From contig FR901744.1 in the NCBI GenBank assembly GCA_000437675.1, positions 8,164 through 72,163 on the forward strand: 64,000 nt of DNA, written 5' to 3'. The translations under genes and the position numbers were made by a program. Shown here piece by piece: positions 37,256 through 45,199 of this stretch. This DNA comes from Prevotella sp. CAG:891. Its GTDB lineage: Bacteria; Bacteroidota; Bacteroidia; Bacteroidales; Bacteroidaceae. Below the pieces are notes generated by a model. It was not told the origin of the DNA, searched no databases, and worked only from the letters and a program-made list of their open reading frames with translations. Numbering within the stretch: position 1 is the stretch's first letter; each line of letters opens with the position of its first letter.

Positions 37256-39253
37256 TTATTGCTTATGACCAATTTTTTTCATCAGTGCATAAGCCTTGTA
37301 AAGGCCTAATTGACCAGCTTTGCTGAAATCGGCAAAGGCTTTGTTCTTATCGTTTTGATGAAGATATATTAAGCCACGGTTGTAGTATGCTTCGGGCAAT
37401 CTTGAATCATATTCGATTGCTTTGTTAAATGCTTCAAGAGCCGGATTATAGGTCTTTTGATTGAGATATATGCACCCCAAATTGTAGTAGATATATGAGT
37501 TTTGGGGTGATTTTTCTTTTGCAACTCGCAGGTCGGCAATGGCTAAATTGATTTGTGATTTAGCCTCTTTTTCCGTAACTGTTTGCGATGTAGCGTTTCG
37601 CATTAGTATTGCTGCTCGTTGAAGGCGTGCAGCTACTGAAGAGGAGTCTGCAATAACGGCTTGACTTGCTTCGTTTAATGCCGAAGAAAAATCGTATTTT
37701 GCAGCATGAATAGCAGACATCACAAGTGCCTGTTCGAATTTGCTGAATTTGTTAAACTTCGGTTTTAACCATTTCTCCTCACTTTCAGCATTTTCTAATG
37801 AGTTTGCTTCCGTTTCTGCTGTCAGGCAAAATCTGCAGTTGTTGCCATTGGCCGTATGAAGTTTTGATAATTCGGATAGATAACCAATGGAATGGTAGCT
37901 TCGCGTTTGAACAGAACGAAATGCCAACGCATACATAGGTAGGGGAGTGGATTCCACTTGTTCATTTTGAACTTTACCGTATAATGTGCCAAATACATTA
38001 CGTACTGAGTCTGGTTTATCCTCTACAAGCTGTTGGTACTGATCAAGTTCATGTTCTGACCTGAGGCGTACTTTTTTGTTCGTAGTTTTTTTGTTACGTC
38101 CAAAAGCTATATCAAGATTTTTTCGAGCAATGACAGTTTCATCGTCTAATGCACCTTTCGTGTCGCCAATCATTCGTCTGCACTTTGAGCGTGCCACGTA
38201 TCCGTAGTAAAAGTTTGGATATTCCTTAATCAATTTTGAATAATCAGCAATAGCACCTTTGAAATCACCTGTTTTCTCACGCAGTTGGGCACGATTGTAC
38301 ATAGCTAGTGTATTGTCTGGTTCTATTTGCAGGATAAAATCAAAGTCGCTGATTGCGCGGTTATAGTCGCCAACAAATGAACGTAGCAAACCTCTGTTGT
38401 AATGCGCCACAAAGTGTTTGGGTTGTAATTGTATGGTTTTATCGTAATCGGCTATAGCTAATCCAAATTGTCCCAAAGCGTGGCGCGCTTGTGCTCTGCT
38501 GATGTACAAATCAAAATCGTTAGGGGAAAGTTCTATGGCTTTGCTCAGGCATGAATCAGCCAAACTATATTCTTGTTTGTTGATGGCATATTTTCCTTTG
38601 AAACTCCATGCGTTTCCTTCCTTGGGATTTTTGACTAGCAGCGAGTCAATCCACACCATACTTTGCGTCGTATCTTTTTGCTCGAGCAATGATTGAGCTT
38701 TAATCATATAGACACGATAATAGTTAGGCCATCTTTTTAGCAGATAGTCTAAATCAATATCAGCGTTTGCGTATTCTTTATTTTGAAGATAGCAAAGTGC
38801 CCTATTGTATCGTGCGCCTTGATCGTCGGGATGTTCCTTTAAACTTCTGGAATAGTCTTCAATAGCTCCTTTGTAATTTACATTATGTATACGGCAAAGT
38901 CCACGAAGTTGATAAACCTCTGCAATGAACGGATTAAGTTCAATGCTTTTTGAACAGTCAGCTTCGGCACCTAAATAATCCTCTAATGTAAATTTTGCAA
39001 AAGCTCTATAATAATAGGGGCGCGAAAGAAAGGGCTTGGCATCAATGGCTTGATTGAAATACTTAATGGCTGTTAAGTAATCATCAACACTGAGCGCATT
39101 GCGTCCCATAATTGTAACCATTTCAGCATCAACCTGCCCCCATGCACATTGTGAAGCCCCCATACACATAATTCCGATTACATATTTAGTCGAAATCTGT
39201 AGTAGGGGATGGCATATTTTTGAGATGATGTTGCTGAAGGGCTTGTTTGTCAT
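37256..39253 (-). CDS. Exported tetratricopeptide-repeat protein
   Basis: A 665-residue protein with a signal-like N-terminus (hydrophobic core near 21-38, ending CAWGQ). About ten TPR units run from residue 50 to 375, with typical pairs such as YFNQAIDAKPFLSRPYYYRA and AISDFDFILQIEPDNTLAMY. A linker without repeats follows (about 385-520), then two more TPRs near 560-650 (YYNLGCIYLNQKTYNPALEAF). TPRs are protein-binding scaffolds. The partner is not evident; def lies 74 bases upstream in the same direction. The gene may be co-transcribed with def and ruvX. Confidence 0.85.
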   Translation of the reverse strand: MTNKPFSNIISKICHPLLQISTKYVIGIMCMGASQCAWGQVDAEMVTIMGRNALSVDDYLTAIKYFNQAIDAKPFLSRPYYYRAFAKFTLEDYLGAEADCSKSIELNPFIAEVYQLRGLCRIHNVNYKGAIEDYSRSLKEHPDDQGARYNRALCYLQNKEYANADIDLDYLLKRWPNYYRVYMIKAQSLLEQKDTTQSMVWIDSLLVKNPKEGNAWSFKGKYAINKQEYSLADSCLSKAIELSPNDFDLYISRAQARHALGQFGLAIADYDKTIQLQPKHFVAHYNRGLLRSFVGDYNRAISDFDFILQIEPDNTLAMYNRAQLREKTGDFKGAIADYSKLIKEYPNFYYGYVARSKCRRMIGDTKGALDDETVIARKNLDIAFGRNKKTTNKKVRLRSEHELDQYQQLVEDKPDSVRNVFGTLYGKVQNEQVESTPLPMYALAFRSVQTRSYHSIGYLSELSKLHTANGNNCRFCLTAETEANSLENAESEEKWLKPKFNKFSKFEQALVMSAIHAAKYDFSSALNEASQAVIADSSSVAARLQRAAILMRNATSQTVTEKEAKSQINLAIADLRVAKEKSPQNSYIYYNLGCIYLNQKTYNPALEAFNKAIEYDSRLPEAYYNRGLIYLHQNDKNKAFADFSKAGQLGLYKAYALMKKIGHKQ

Positions 39254-39327
39254 ATTGCAATCAAAGGTGCATGATTTAACTGTAATAGTCAGGTGTGTGA
39301 TTTTGGTAGAGAAAAAATTGAAGCTGA

Positions 39328-39885
39328 TTACTTAGGACATTTTACCTTGTAGGCACAACGGAATTTGCCTTTAAGCATTTGCGTCAATTTACTGCGAATC
39401 ATTTGTTTGCGGAGCGGCGAGATGCGATCAATAAACAAGTGTCCGTCTAAATGGTCAAACTCATGTTGCATAACGCGAGCAAGGAATCCTTCAACCCATT
39501 CATCATGTTCATTGAAGTCTTCGTCCATGTATTTAACTCTGATTCGCGTTGCACGGCGCACGGGCTCATGTATTCCGGGTACGCTTAAGCAACCTTCTGT
39601 CATTGATTCCACATTTGTTTCATCAAATTCTACAATATGCGGATTGATGAAGGCCTTGTTAAAACCTTCATATTCGGGAAATTCATCCTTCATCACATCC
39701 AGTGTGATTACTGCCAAGCGGATGTCTTTACCAATTTGAGGTGCTGCCAAACCAACTCCATCACTATGGTACATGGTTTCGAACATGTCAGCAATCAATT
39801 GTTTTAAATTGGGATAATCAGGAGTAATGTCTTGAGCCGTTTTTCTAAGAACCGGCATTCCGTATGTATAAATAGGTAGAATCAT
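39328..39885 (-). CDS. def: Peptide deformylase
   Basis: Removes the formyl group from new proteins. The 185-residue enzyme has all three motifs: [10 protein letters not shown] (motif 1), EGCLSVPGI with the metal-binding Cys (motif 2) and QHEFDHLDG with two metal His and the catalytic Glu (motif 3). Start [15 protein letters not shown] is standard. ruvX ends 50 bases upstream, and the two probably form an operon. Formylation fits with the initiator tRNA in this window. Confidence 0.97.
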   Translation of the reverse strand: MILPIYTYGMPVLRKTAQDITPDYPNLKQLIADMFETMYHSDGVGLAAPQIGKDIRLAVITLDVMKDEFPEYEGFNKAFINPHIVEFDETNVESMTEGCLSVPGIHEPVRRATRIRVKYMDEDFNEHDEWVEGFLARVMQHEFDHLDGHLFIDRISPLRKQMIRSKLTQMLKGKFRCAYKVKCPK

Positions 39886-39935
39886 TTTAATGTATGTAAG
39901 TTGCTTTAATATTTGGAGTTGTAGCTATTGAAAAG

Positions 39936-40349
39936 TTAGTGTTGGCTTTCCATGTAGCTTTGTAAAATAATGCAAGCACTGATTTCGTCCACAAGTCCTT
40001 TATCATTTTGTCTGCGTTTTTTTCCTATTCCACTTTCAAGGATAGTTTGATGCGCCAATACAGAGGTGAAGCGTTCATCGTAAAAAGAAATGGGAATGTT
40101 GGGAAAGTTTTTACGCAGTTTTTCAGAAAAAGCCAGAACCCGTTTTTGGTTTTCAGAAGGAAGCCCATTGGTTTGAGTGGGGAGTCCTACAACAAAACGT
40201 TCTACTGGTTCTTTGTCAACATATTGTTTCAAATACTTAATAAGGTCTTGTGTTTCCACTGTTGCCAACCCATTGGCTATGATTTGTGAGGGGTCGGTAA
40301 CAGCTAATCCTGTGCGTTTTTTACCGTAGTCAATTGAAAGAATACGCAT
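39936..40349 (-). CDS. ruvX: Putative pre-16S rRNA nuclease / Holliday junction resolvase family (YqgF)
   Basis: A 137-residue RNase H-fold nuclease. The N-terminal motif SIDYGKKRTGLAV (5-17) holds the first catalytic Asp, VVGLPTQTNG follows, and FYDERFTSV and the C-terminal LVDEISACIILQSYM supply further acidic residues. The family is linked to 16S rRNA 5' maturation and named RuvX in some genomes. It precedes def by 50 bases. Length is typical. Confidence 0.93.
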   Translation of the reverse strand: MRILSIDYGKKRTGLAVTDPSQIIANGLATVETQDLIKYLKQYVDKEPVERFVVGLPTQTNGLPSENQKRVLAFSEKLRKNFPNIPISFYDERFTSVLAHQTILESGIGKKRRQNDKGLVDEISACIILQSYMESQH

Positions 40350-40404
40350 GATAAATTTGATTGAGTAGGCCGACAGACTTATAATAAGTTAGCTTATTAA
40401 AAGC

Positions 40405-40442
40405 CTACGCAAACGAGCGGAGTAAAGAACTCGTTTGCGTAG
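40405..40442 (-). terminator. Terminator of serS
   Basis: CTACGCAAACGAG (40405-40417) pairs perfectly with CTCGTTTGCGTAG (40430-40442) over 13 bases. On the minus strand GCTTTTAAT follows. It lies 17 bases after the serS stop. Confidence 0.88.
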
Positions 40443-40459
40443 ATAAAAAGCTAACTAAA

Positions 40460-41734
40460 TTATTTAATCATGTCACAGCCCATGTAAGGTTGCAAAGCCT
40501 TAGGAATGCGTATGCCTTCGGGAGTTTGGAAATCCTCGAGCAGGGCAGCGACAATACGCGGCAATGCAAGGGCTGAACCATTCAGCGTGTGGCAAAGTTG
40601 AATCTTCTTGTCTGCACCACGATAGCGGCATTGCAGACGGTTTGCCTGGTAAGTGTCGAAGTTCGAAACCGAACTTACTTCGAGCCAACGCTTCTGTGCC
40701 TCGCTATAAACTTCAAAGTCATAGCAGATGGCAGCCGTAAAACTCATATCACCGCCACACAAGCGCAAAATTCGGTAAGGCAATTCCAGTTTTTGGAGTA
40801 AACCTTCAACGTGCGCAAGCATTTCCTGATGTGATTCTTCCGAATGTTCAGGTTTGTCGATGCGGACGATTTCAATTTTGGAGAATTCATGAAGACGATT
40901 TAATCCGCGAACGTCTTTACCATAGCTACCAGCTTCACGACGGAAACATTGTGTATAGGCACAATTTTTTATTGGTAATTGGTCTTCAGACAGGATAACG
41001 TCGCGATAAATGTTCGTCACAGGCACCTCAGCTGTTGGAATAAGATAAAGGTCGTCCATTTCGCAATGATACATTTGACCTTCTTTGTCAGGCAACTGTC
41101 CCGTACCGTATCCCGAAGCTTGGTTTACTACGGTAGGAGGCATAATTTCAACGTAACCAGCCTTTCGTGCTTCATCCAGGAAGAAATTGATCAATGCACG
41201 TTGCAAGCGTGCACCCTGTCCTATGTAGACGGGAAAACCTGCACCTGTGATTTTAACACCTAAGTCGAAATCAATGAGGTTATATTTTTTAGCAAGTTCC
41301 CAATGGGGTAAAGCGTTCTCGGGTAAAACAGTATCGTGTCCGCCAGTCTTAACAACTAAGTTGTCCTCAGCGCATGAACCTTCGGGTACGATATCGTATG
41401 GAATATTAGGAATGGTGCAAAGCAAAGCTGTCTTTTCATCTTCAGCCTGCTTCATGGCTTCTTCCAAATCCTTTGTTTTAGTTTTAATTTCAGCAACTTG
41501 TTGTTTTGCACTTTCTGCAGCCTCTTTGTTGCCCTCTTTCATAAGTGAACCGATGCTTTTTGAAAGCGAATTGATTTGCGCCTTCAAAGCATCTAATTCA
41601 GTTTGAGCTTCTTTGCGTTTATTGTCAATGGCCAGCACGTTGTCAATAGCTTCGCGTGCTCCTTTGAAATGTTTCTTTTCGAGGCCTTTGATGACGGCTT
41701 CTTTATCGTCTAAGATTTGTTTAATCGTAAGCAT
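40460..41734 (-). CDS. serS: Seryl-tRNA synthetase
   Basis: Charges tRNA-Ser. The 424-residue class II synthetase begins with the long antiparallel coiled coil that grips the tRNA (about 28-110, Ala/Lys/Glu-rich). The catalytic core follows with motif 2 (CFRREAGSYGKDVRGLNR) and motif 3 (GSALALPRIVAALLE). Normal length. A TAACTTTG box lies 30 bases upstream of the ATG, and a perfect-stem terminator follows. Confidence 0.97.
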   Translation of the reverse strand: MLTIKQILDDKEAVIKGLEKKHFKGAREAIDNVLAIDNKRKEAQTELDALKAQINSLSKSIGSLMKEGNKEAAESAKQQVAEIKTKTKDLEEAMKQAEDEKTALLCTIPNIPYDIVPEGSCAEDNLVVKTGGHDTVLPENALPHWELAKKYNLIDFDLGVKITGAGFPVYIGQGARLQRALINFFLDEARKAGYVEIMPPTVVNQASGYGTGQLPDKEGQMYHCEMDDLYLIPTAEVPVTNIYRDVILSEDQLPIKNCAYTQCFRREAGSYGKDVRGLNRLHEFSKIEIVRIDKPEHSEESHQEMLAHVEGLLQKLELPYRILRLCGGDMSFTAAICYDFEVYSEAQKRWLEVSSVSNFDTYQANRLQCRYRGADKKIQLCHTLNGSALALPRIVAALLEDFQTPEGIRIPKALQPYMGCDMIK

Positions 41735-41763
41735 AGCTTCTTGTGATTTTTGTTCTTTGACTG

Positions 41764-41771
41764 CAAAGTTA
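41764..41771 (-). promoter_or_regulatory. -7 box of serS
   Basis: TAACTTTG on the minus strand; start expected near 41759, 25 bases before the ATG. The only TTTG upstream (41797-41800) is 25 bases away, longer than usual, so the -33 element is weak. Confidence 0.6.
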
Positions 41772-41806
41772 GTAAAAGTTTTCTGAAATTGATATTCAAA
41801 AAAACG

Positions 41807-41924
41807 ACTTTACGTCTTCGGTTCAAATTCCACCTAGGCTAGTTGTACTATTCGACAGCAATTTTCCTGTTGTAAAAAATCAGTAATAGAGCCTTGTGGT
41901 TTTGATACGAAGACGTAAGAAAGT
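41807..41924 (-). other. Stem-closed intergenic element between the GH25 gene and serS
   Basis: ACTTTACGTCTTCG (41807-41820) pairs with CGAAGACGTAAGAAAGT (41908-41924) except for a small bulge and encloses about 87 bases. On the minus strand CGTTTTTTT follows the stem, so it may end the GH25 transcript or be a small structured RNA. Confidence 0.5.
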
Positions 41925-41934
41925 GATATTGGCC

Positions 41935-42777
41935 TTACATTTTGACGTGGTTGAGTGAAAAATTACCCATGATTTTTGAGCGGTCAACATTACCTCTGAT
42001 TCCGGGAATTGAACCACTTGCTGTGTATTGCCACATGATGTAATTCTTACCATCGTTTAGGGTTGGTGAATCCGTGCGGTATCGGGCTATCATGAAATGA
42101 TAGTCGGTAAACTCTCCTGTCAAGTATTTATTGTAGAAATTATGATACGTGTAGAGTAGCGGTTTTTTACCGTAGTATTCAGTAACCTTTTCGATGAAAG
42201 CACGCAAATCACTAATAAATGCCTGCATGCTGACATTTCCGCGATGTTCAATATCAATAATAGGAACCAAATCTTGTTCTTCCTTTTTTACAACCGAAGT
42301 CATGTTCTTGAATTGTTGTTTCCAATCAATGTTCGGTCGGTAAAAATGGTAGCTGCCAACACTTAATCCCACTCTTCTTGCTTCTGATAAATTGCGGGCA
42401 TAGGTTTTGTCTACCAATGAAGCACCTTCCGTAGCTTTCAAGTATGCATAGGAAATAGGGGTGTTATTTACAACCTCATCCCAGTCAATACTTCCTTGAT
42501 AATGTGAAACATCAATGCCTTCTTTATATTTGTTGTTGATTCGGCTATGTGACGTTTCGATAAATACAGCGGCTGCGTGTTCCACTCTTTGTTCACGAGG
42601 TGCTTGTACAGCAAGCATATCAGGTTCGACTGCGATGTATGCAGCCATGCCTTTCCCGTGGTTCCTATCCTTTTTTCTTGCGAAACTCGTGGTGGGAACC
42701 AACATGAGCAGTGACAGTGCTACTGCACAGCAACACTGCTTATTTATAGTCTTAATGAAATTCTTTGTTATCTCCAT
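41935..42777 (-). CDS. GH25 family lysozyme, exported
   Basis: A 280-residue muramidase predicted to cut peptidoglycan. The signal peptide runs to about residue 34 (ALSLLMLVPTTSFA). A linker follows, and the GH25 domain spans about 85-275: GIDVSHYQGSIDW with the first catalytic Asp, YLKATEGAS, VGSYHFYRP and the acidic pair in IIDIEHRG. The chain ends MWQYTASGSIPGI, the typical last strand. A TACCTTTG box sits so close to the ATG that the mRNA may have no leader. The gene stands 90 bases after the ABC transporter start in the same direction. Confidence 0.9.
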   Translation of the reverse strand: MEITKNFIKTINKQCCCAVALSLLMLVPTTSFARKKDRNHGKGMAAYIAVEPDMLAVQAPREQRVEHAAAVFIETSHSRINNKYKEGIDVSHYQGSIDWDEVVNNTPISYAYLKATEGASLVDKTYARNLSEARRVGLSVGSYHFYRPNIDWKQQFKNMTSVVKKEEQDLVPIIDIEHRGNVSMQAFISDLRAFIEKVTEYYGKKPLLYTYHNFYNKYLTGEFTDYHFMIARYRTDSPTLNDGKNYIMWQYTASGSIPGIRGNVDRSKIMGNFSLNHVKM

Positions 42778-42781
42778 GCCG

Positions 42782-42789
42782 CAAAGGTA
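42782..42789 (-). promoter_or_regulatory. -7 box directly before the lysozyme ATG
   Basis: TACCTTTG on the minus strand ends 5 bases before the A of the ATG at 42777, so transcription should start at or very near the start codon. No clear -33 TTTG is seen. Confidence 0.5.
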
Positions 42790-42867
42790 TGAATTTTATT
42801 TTAAATCATTCAGTTCATGCTTTATTAAAAGTCGCTAAATCGGTGTGTAGGGTCGAGTAATGAAAGG

Positions 42868-44562
42868 CTATGGTTTCGTACTGCTTTGCACTAATACGCC
42901 GGAATTCATGCGCTGTAGATGAATTATTTGATTTGCATACTTAAGCACTTCTCCCCTATGTGTAATAAAAATAAGGGTCCTGTCTTTGTAGTTTTGGGCT
43001 ATACGTTCTAAGACAATCTTTTCTGTCTCATTGTCAAGGGATGAGGTAGCTTCGTCAAAAATGAAAATCATTTTGTTCGACACCAAAGCTCTTGCAATAG
43101 CTATGCGCTGTGCCTGTCCTTCAGAAAGTCCGTCACCGGTTTCTCCACAGATCGTTTCAAGTCCCGTCTCTTTTTGTAGCACAAAGTCGGCACCTGCTGT
43201 GTGTAATGCTTTGCGAATATCTTCATCGCTTGCATTGGGGTTACCCAATAAGATGTTGTATTTAATTGAACCGGATATCAGTGAATTGCCTTGAGGTACA
43301 TAAGCAAAGTTATTTCGCAGACTGGAATTGACAGTGTACATTTTTCCGTCCTTACATTCTAGGTTGATATTGCCCGTGGTAGGTTCTACGATGGCAAGTA
43401 ATAATCTAATCAATGTTGTTTTTCCAGTACCAGTTTCACCGGTTATAACCGTTACGCCATTGGCGGGAATTTTGAAATTGCTTTGTTCAAAGATGAATCT
43501 GCTTGTCGGAGTATAGCGAAAACTGATATTCTCAAAACAGATAGAAGTTGCTTTGCTTAAAATTACGCGATTCTTTGCAGTCTGTTCTTGTTCAATGGTG
43601 TCAAGTTCAATCAATCTTTCAGTAGCAGTAAAAGCATTGATAAATATGGGCACAAAGCGCGACATATTCCGTACGGGGTTCTGTATCTGGCTCACCAATT
43701 GTACAAAGGCCAGCATGGCTCCGTATGAAATAAGATTGTTTGAGAGTTGTGTAGCTCCCCAGGCAAAAGTTACAAAATATCCTGTGGCAAATCCGATGCT
43801 TAGTAAAGTTGTTGATACTGTCGAATACTTTGTACGGTGAATCACCTTTTCATGCAGTGCCGTTTGCTGTGCATGCAGATTATCGGTCAATGTGTGAAAG
43901 CAATCAAGCGTTTTAACAAGGATGTTATGTTGTAAGGTTTCCTGAATGAGCGATTGGATGTTGCTTTCTTGTCCTCGAATGGCATGTGTCAGCCGTTTCA
44001 TCCTTTTTACATAGATTTTACTTGAAAGAATGAAGAATGGAATGATGCATACAATGATAACGGCCAGCATGCTGTCCATATAGAACAAAAAGAAAAAGGC
44101 ACCCAGAAACTGGACAATGGTTGTGACGAGTGAGGGTATGCTTTCTGTTATAAAGTTTACAACATCAGTCACATCTTTTTCAATTCTATTCGTCAGGTTT
44201 CCGGTGTGAAAATTTCGTACAGCATTCCATTTACTGTTTAGCAATCTGGCAAACAGGTGAATACGCATATTATTCTGGGCTTTTACACCAAGAACAGCAC
44301 GAATCCAACGGCTGCAAATACTAAGGAGTATGCGCAGCAACATGATAGAAGCCATGAGTATGAATGCTTGTTGCAAGGTTGCTACGTGGGAGTTGTGTGT
44401 AGCAATATCGACAGCTAATTTCGTCACCCAAACAAAGCCCAAATCAATGAAAACGAATAGAACTCCAATGATGATGTTAAGAGTGATCTGTAAACGATGA
44501 CCTTTGAGTTGCTTAAACAAAAATTGAATTGTGTGATGAAATGAACTGTCGATAGGCTTCAT
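42868..44562 (-). CDS. ABC transporter, fused permease and ATP-binding domains
   Basis: A 564-residue half-transporter of the exporter type. Six TM segments lie in the first 310 residues (for example LNIIIGVLFVFIDLGFVW). The ATPase domain has Walker A GETGTGKTT, Q-loop YVPQGNS, signature LSEGQAQRIAIARAL (a variant of LSGGQ), Walker B MIFIFDEATSSLD and the switch His in FITHR. It would work as a dimer. The substrate is unknown; lipids, peptides and drugs are all possible in this family. Neighbours (a lysozyme and a lipoprotein) do not settle it. Confidence 0.87.
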   Translation of the reverse strand: MKPIDSSFHHTIQFLFKQLKGHRLQITLNIIIGVLFVFIDLGFVWVTKLAVDIATHNSHVATLQQAFILMASIMLLRILLSICSRWIRAVLGVKAQNNMRIHLFARLLNSKWNAVRNFHTGNLTNRIEKDVTDVVNFITESIPSLVTTIVQFLGAFFFLFYMDSMLAVIIVCIIPFFILSSKIYVKRMKRLTHAIRGQESNIQSLIQETLQHNILVKTLDCFHTLTDNLHAQQTALHEKVIHRTKYSTVSTTLLSIGFATGYFVTFAWGATQLSNNLISYGAMLAFVQLVSQIQNPVRNMSRFVPIFINAFTATERLIELDTIEQEQTAKNRVILSKATSICFENISFRYTPTSRFIFEQSNFKIPANGVTVITGETGTGKTTLIRLLLAIVEPTTGNINLECKDGKMYTVNSSLRNNFAYVPQGNSLISGSIKYNILLGNPNASDEDIRKALHTAGADFVLQKETGLETICGETGDGLSEGQAQRIAIARALVSNKMIFIFDEATSSLDNETEKIVLERIAQNYKDRTLIFITHRGEVLKYANQIIHLQRMNSGVLVQSSTKP

Positions 44563-44609
44563 GAAATGCAGACTGTGGTTGAGTTATGCAGAAACTCAGA
44601 TGAGGATTG

Positions 44610-45068
44610 TTAATGTTTTTTACGGAAAATCAAGCTGTCGCGCGATGAACACAATGTCAGGTGCGAAGAGTTCAGTTTTACAACACGGTAATCGCAGGCA
44701 TTGCCTCGTATGCCGACACTTTCCAAACAAGTAGTGTTCGGATCAGTAATCAGCAAATCTTCTGTACGATGATGGATAAAAGTGTGCGTAATGGACAGTT
44801 TATCTCCTTTGTAAATCATTTTGCATGTTGTGGTTCCAGTTTGACCATTGTGATTGGTTCCAGGTGTGGAAATTAAAATCATGCTTAAGCTTACATTCCA
44901 AATGGTAGGGTTTGCTCTGTCAGCCTTTATGTATTCTGTGGAGTTGACATCCTTTTTTGAATACATTTCCTGCATGATCCACTGACCATCAAGGTTGCCA
45001 TTCTGAGGAGTTTTGCCACAAGAGGCTAACAGTAAAATAGATAGTGTAATTAAGAATAGATTTTTCAT
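44610..45068 (-). CDS. Small lipoprotein, lipocalin-like
   Basis: A 152-residue lipoprotein with lipobox LLLASC (Cys17). The mature part starts with LDGQWIMQEMYSK and continues as predicted beta strands (TTTCKMIYKGDKLSITHTF ... LTLCSSRDSLIFRKKH), resembling the small lipocalin-like domain proteins common in Bacteroidetes. Four Cys in the mature part may form disulfides. It lies 47 bases before the ABC transporter start, so the two may be co-transcribed. No function is known. Confidence 0.7.
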   Translation of the reverse strand: MKNLFLITLSILLLASCGKTPQNGNLDGQWIMQEMYSKKDVNSTEYIKADRANPTIWNVSLSMILISTPGTNHNGQTGTTTCKMIYKGDKLSITHTFIHHRTEDLLITDPNTTCLESVGIRGNACDYRVVKLNSSHLTLCSSRDSLIFRKKH

Positions 45069-45094
45069 TGTTGTTGTGTTGTAATGGTTGTAAA

Positions 45095-45196
45095 AACATA
45101 AGCAGGACTATAAAAAAAAGTCCAGCTAAACTTGAGGTTTCTAAGCCTGCATCCCTCAAGAATGTAGTTGTTATTCCTTATAGGCCTGCTTATGTT
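45095..45196 (-). other. Stem-closed intergenic element between ygiQ and the lipoprotein gene
   Basis: AACATAAGCAGG (45095-45106) and CCTGCTTATGTT (45185-45196) form a perfect 12-bp closing stem. The interior contains GGACT...AGTCC and CTCAAG/CTTGAG stems. On the minus strand TTTTTAC follows. Possible terminator of ygiQ or a structured RNA. Confidence 0.55.
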
Positions 45197-45199
45197 GTG

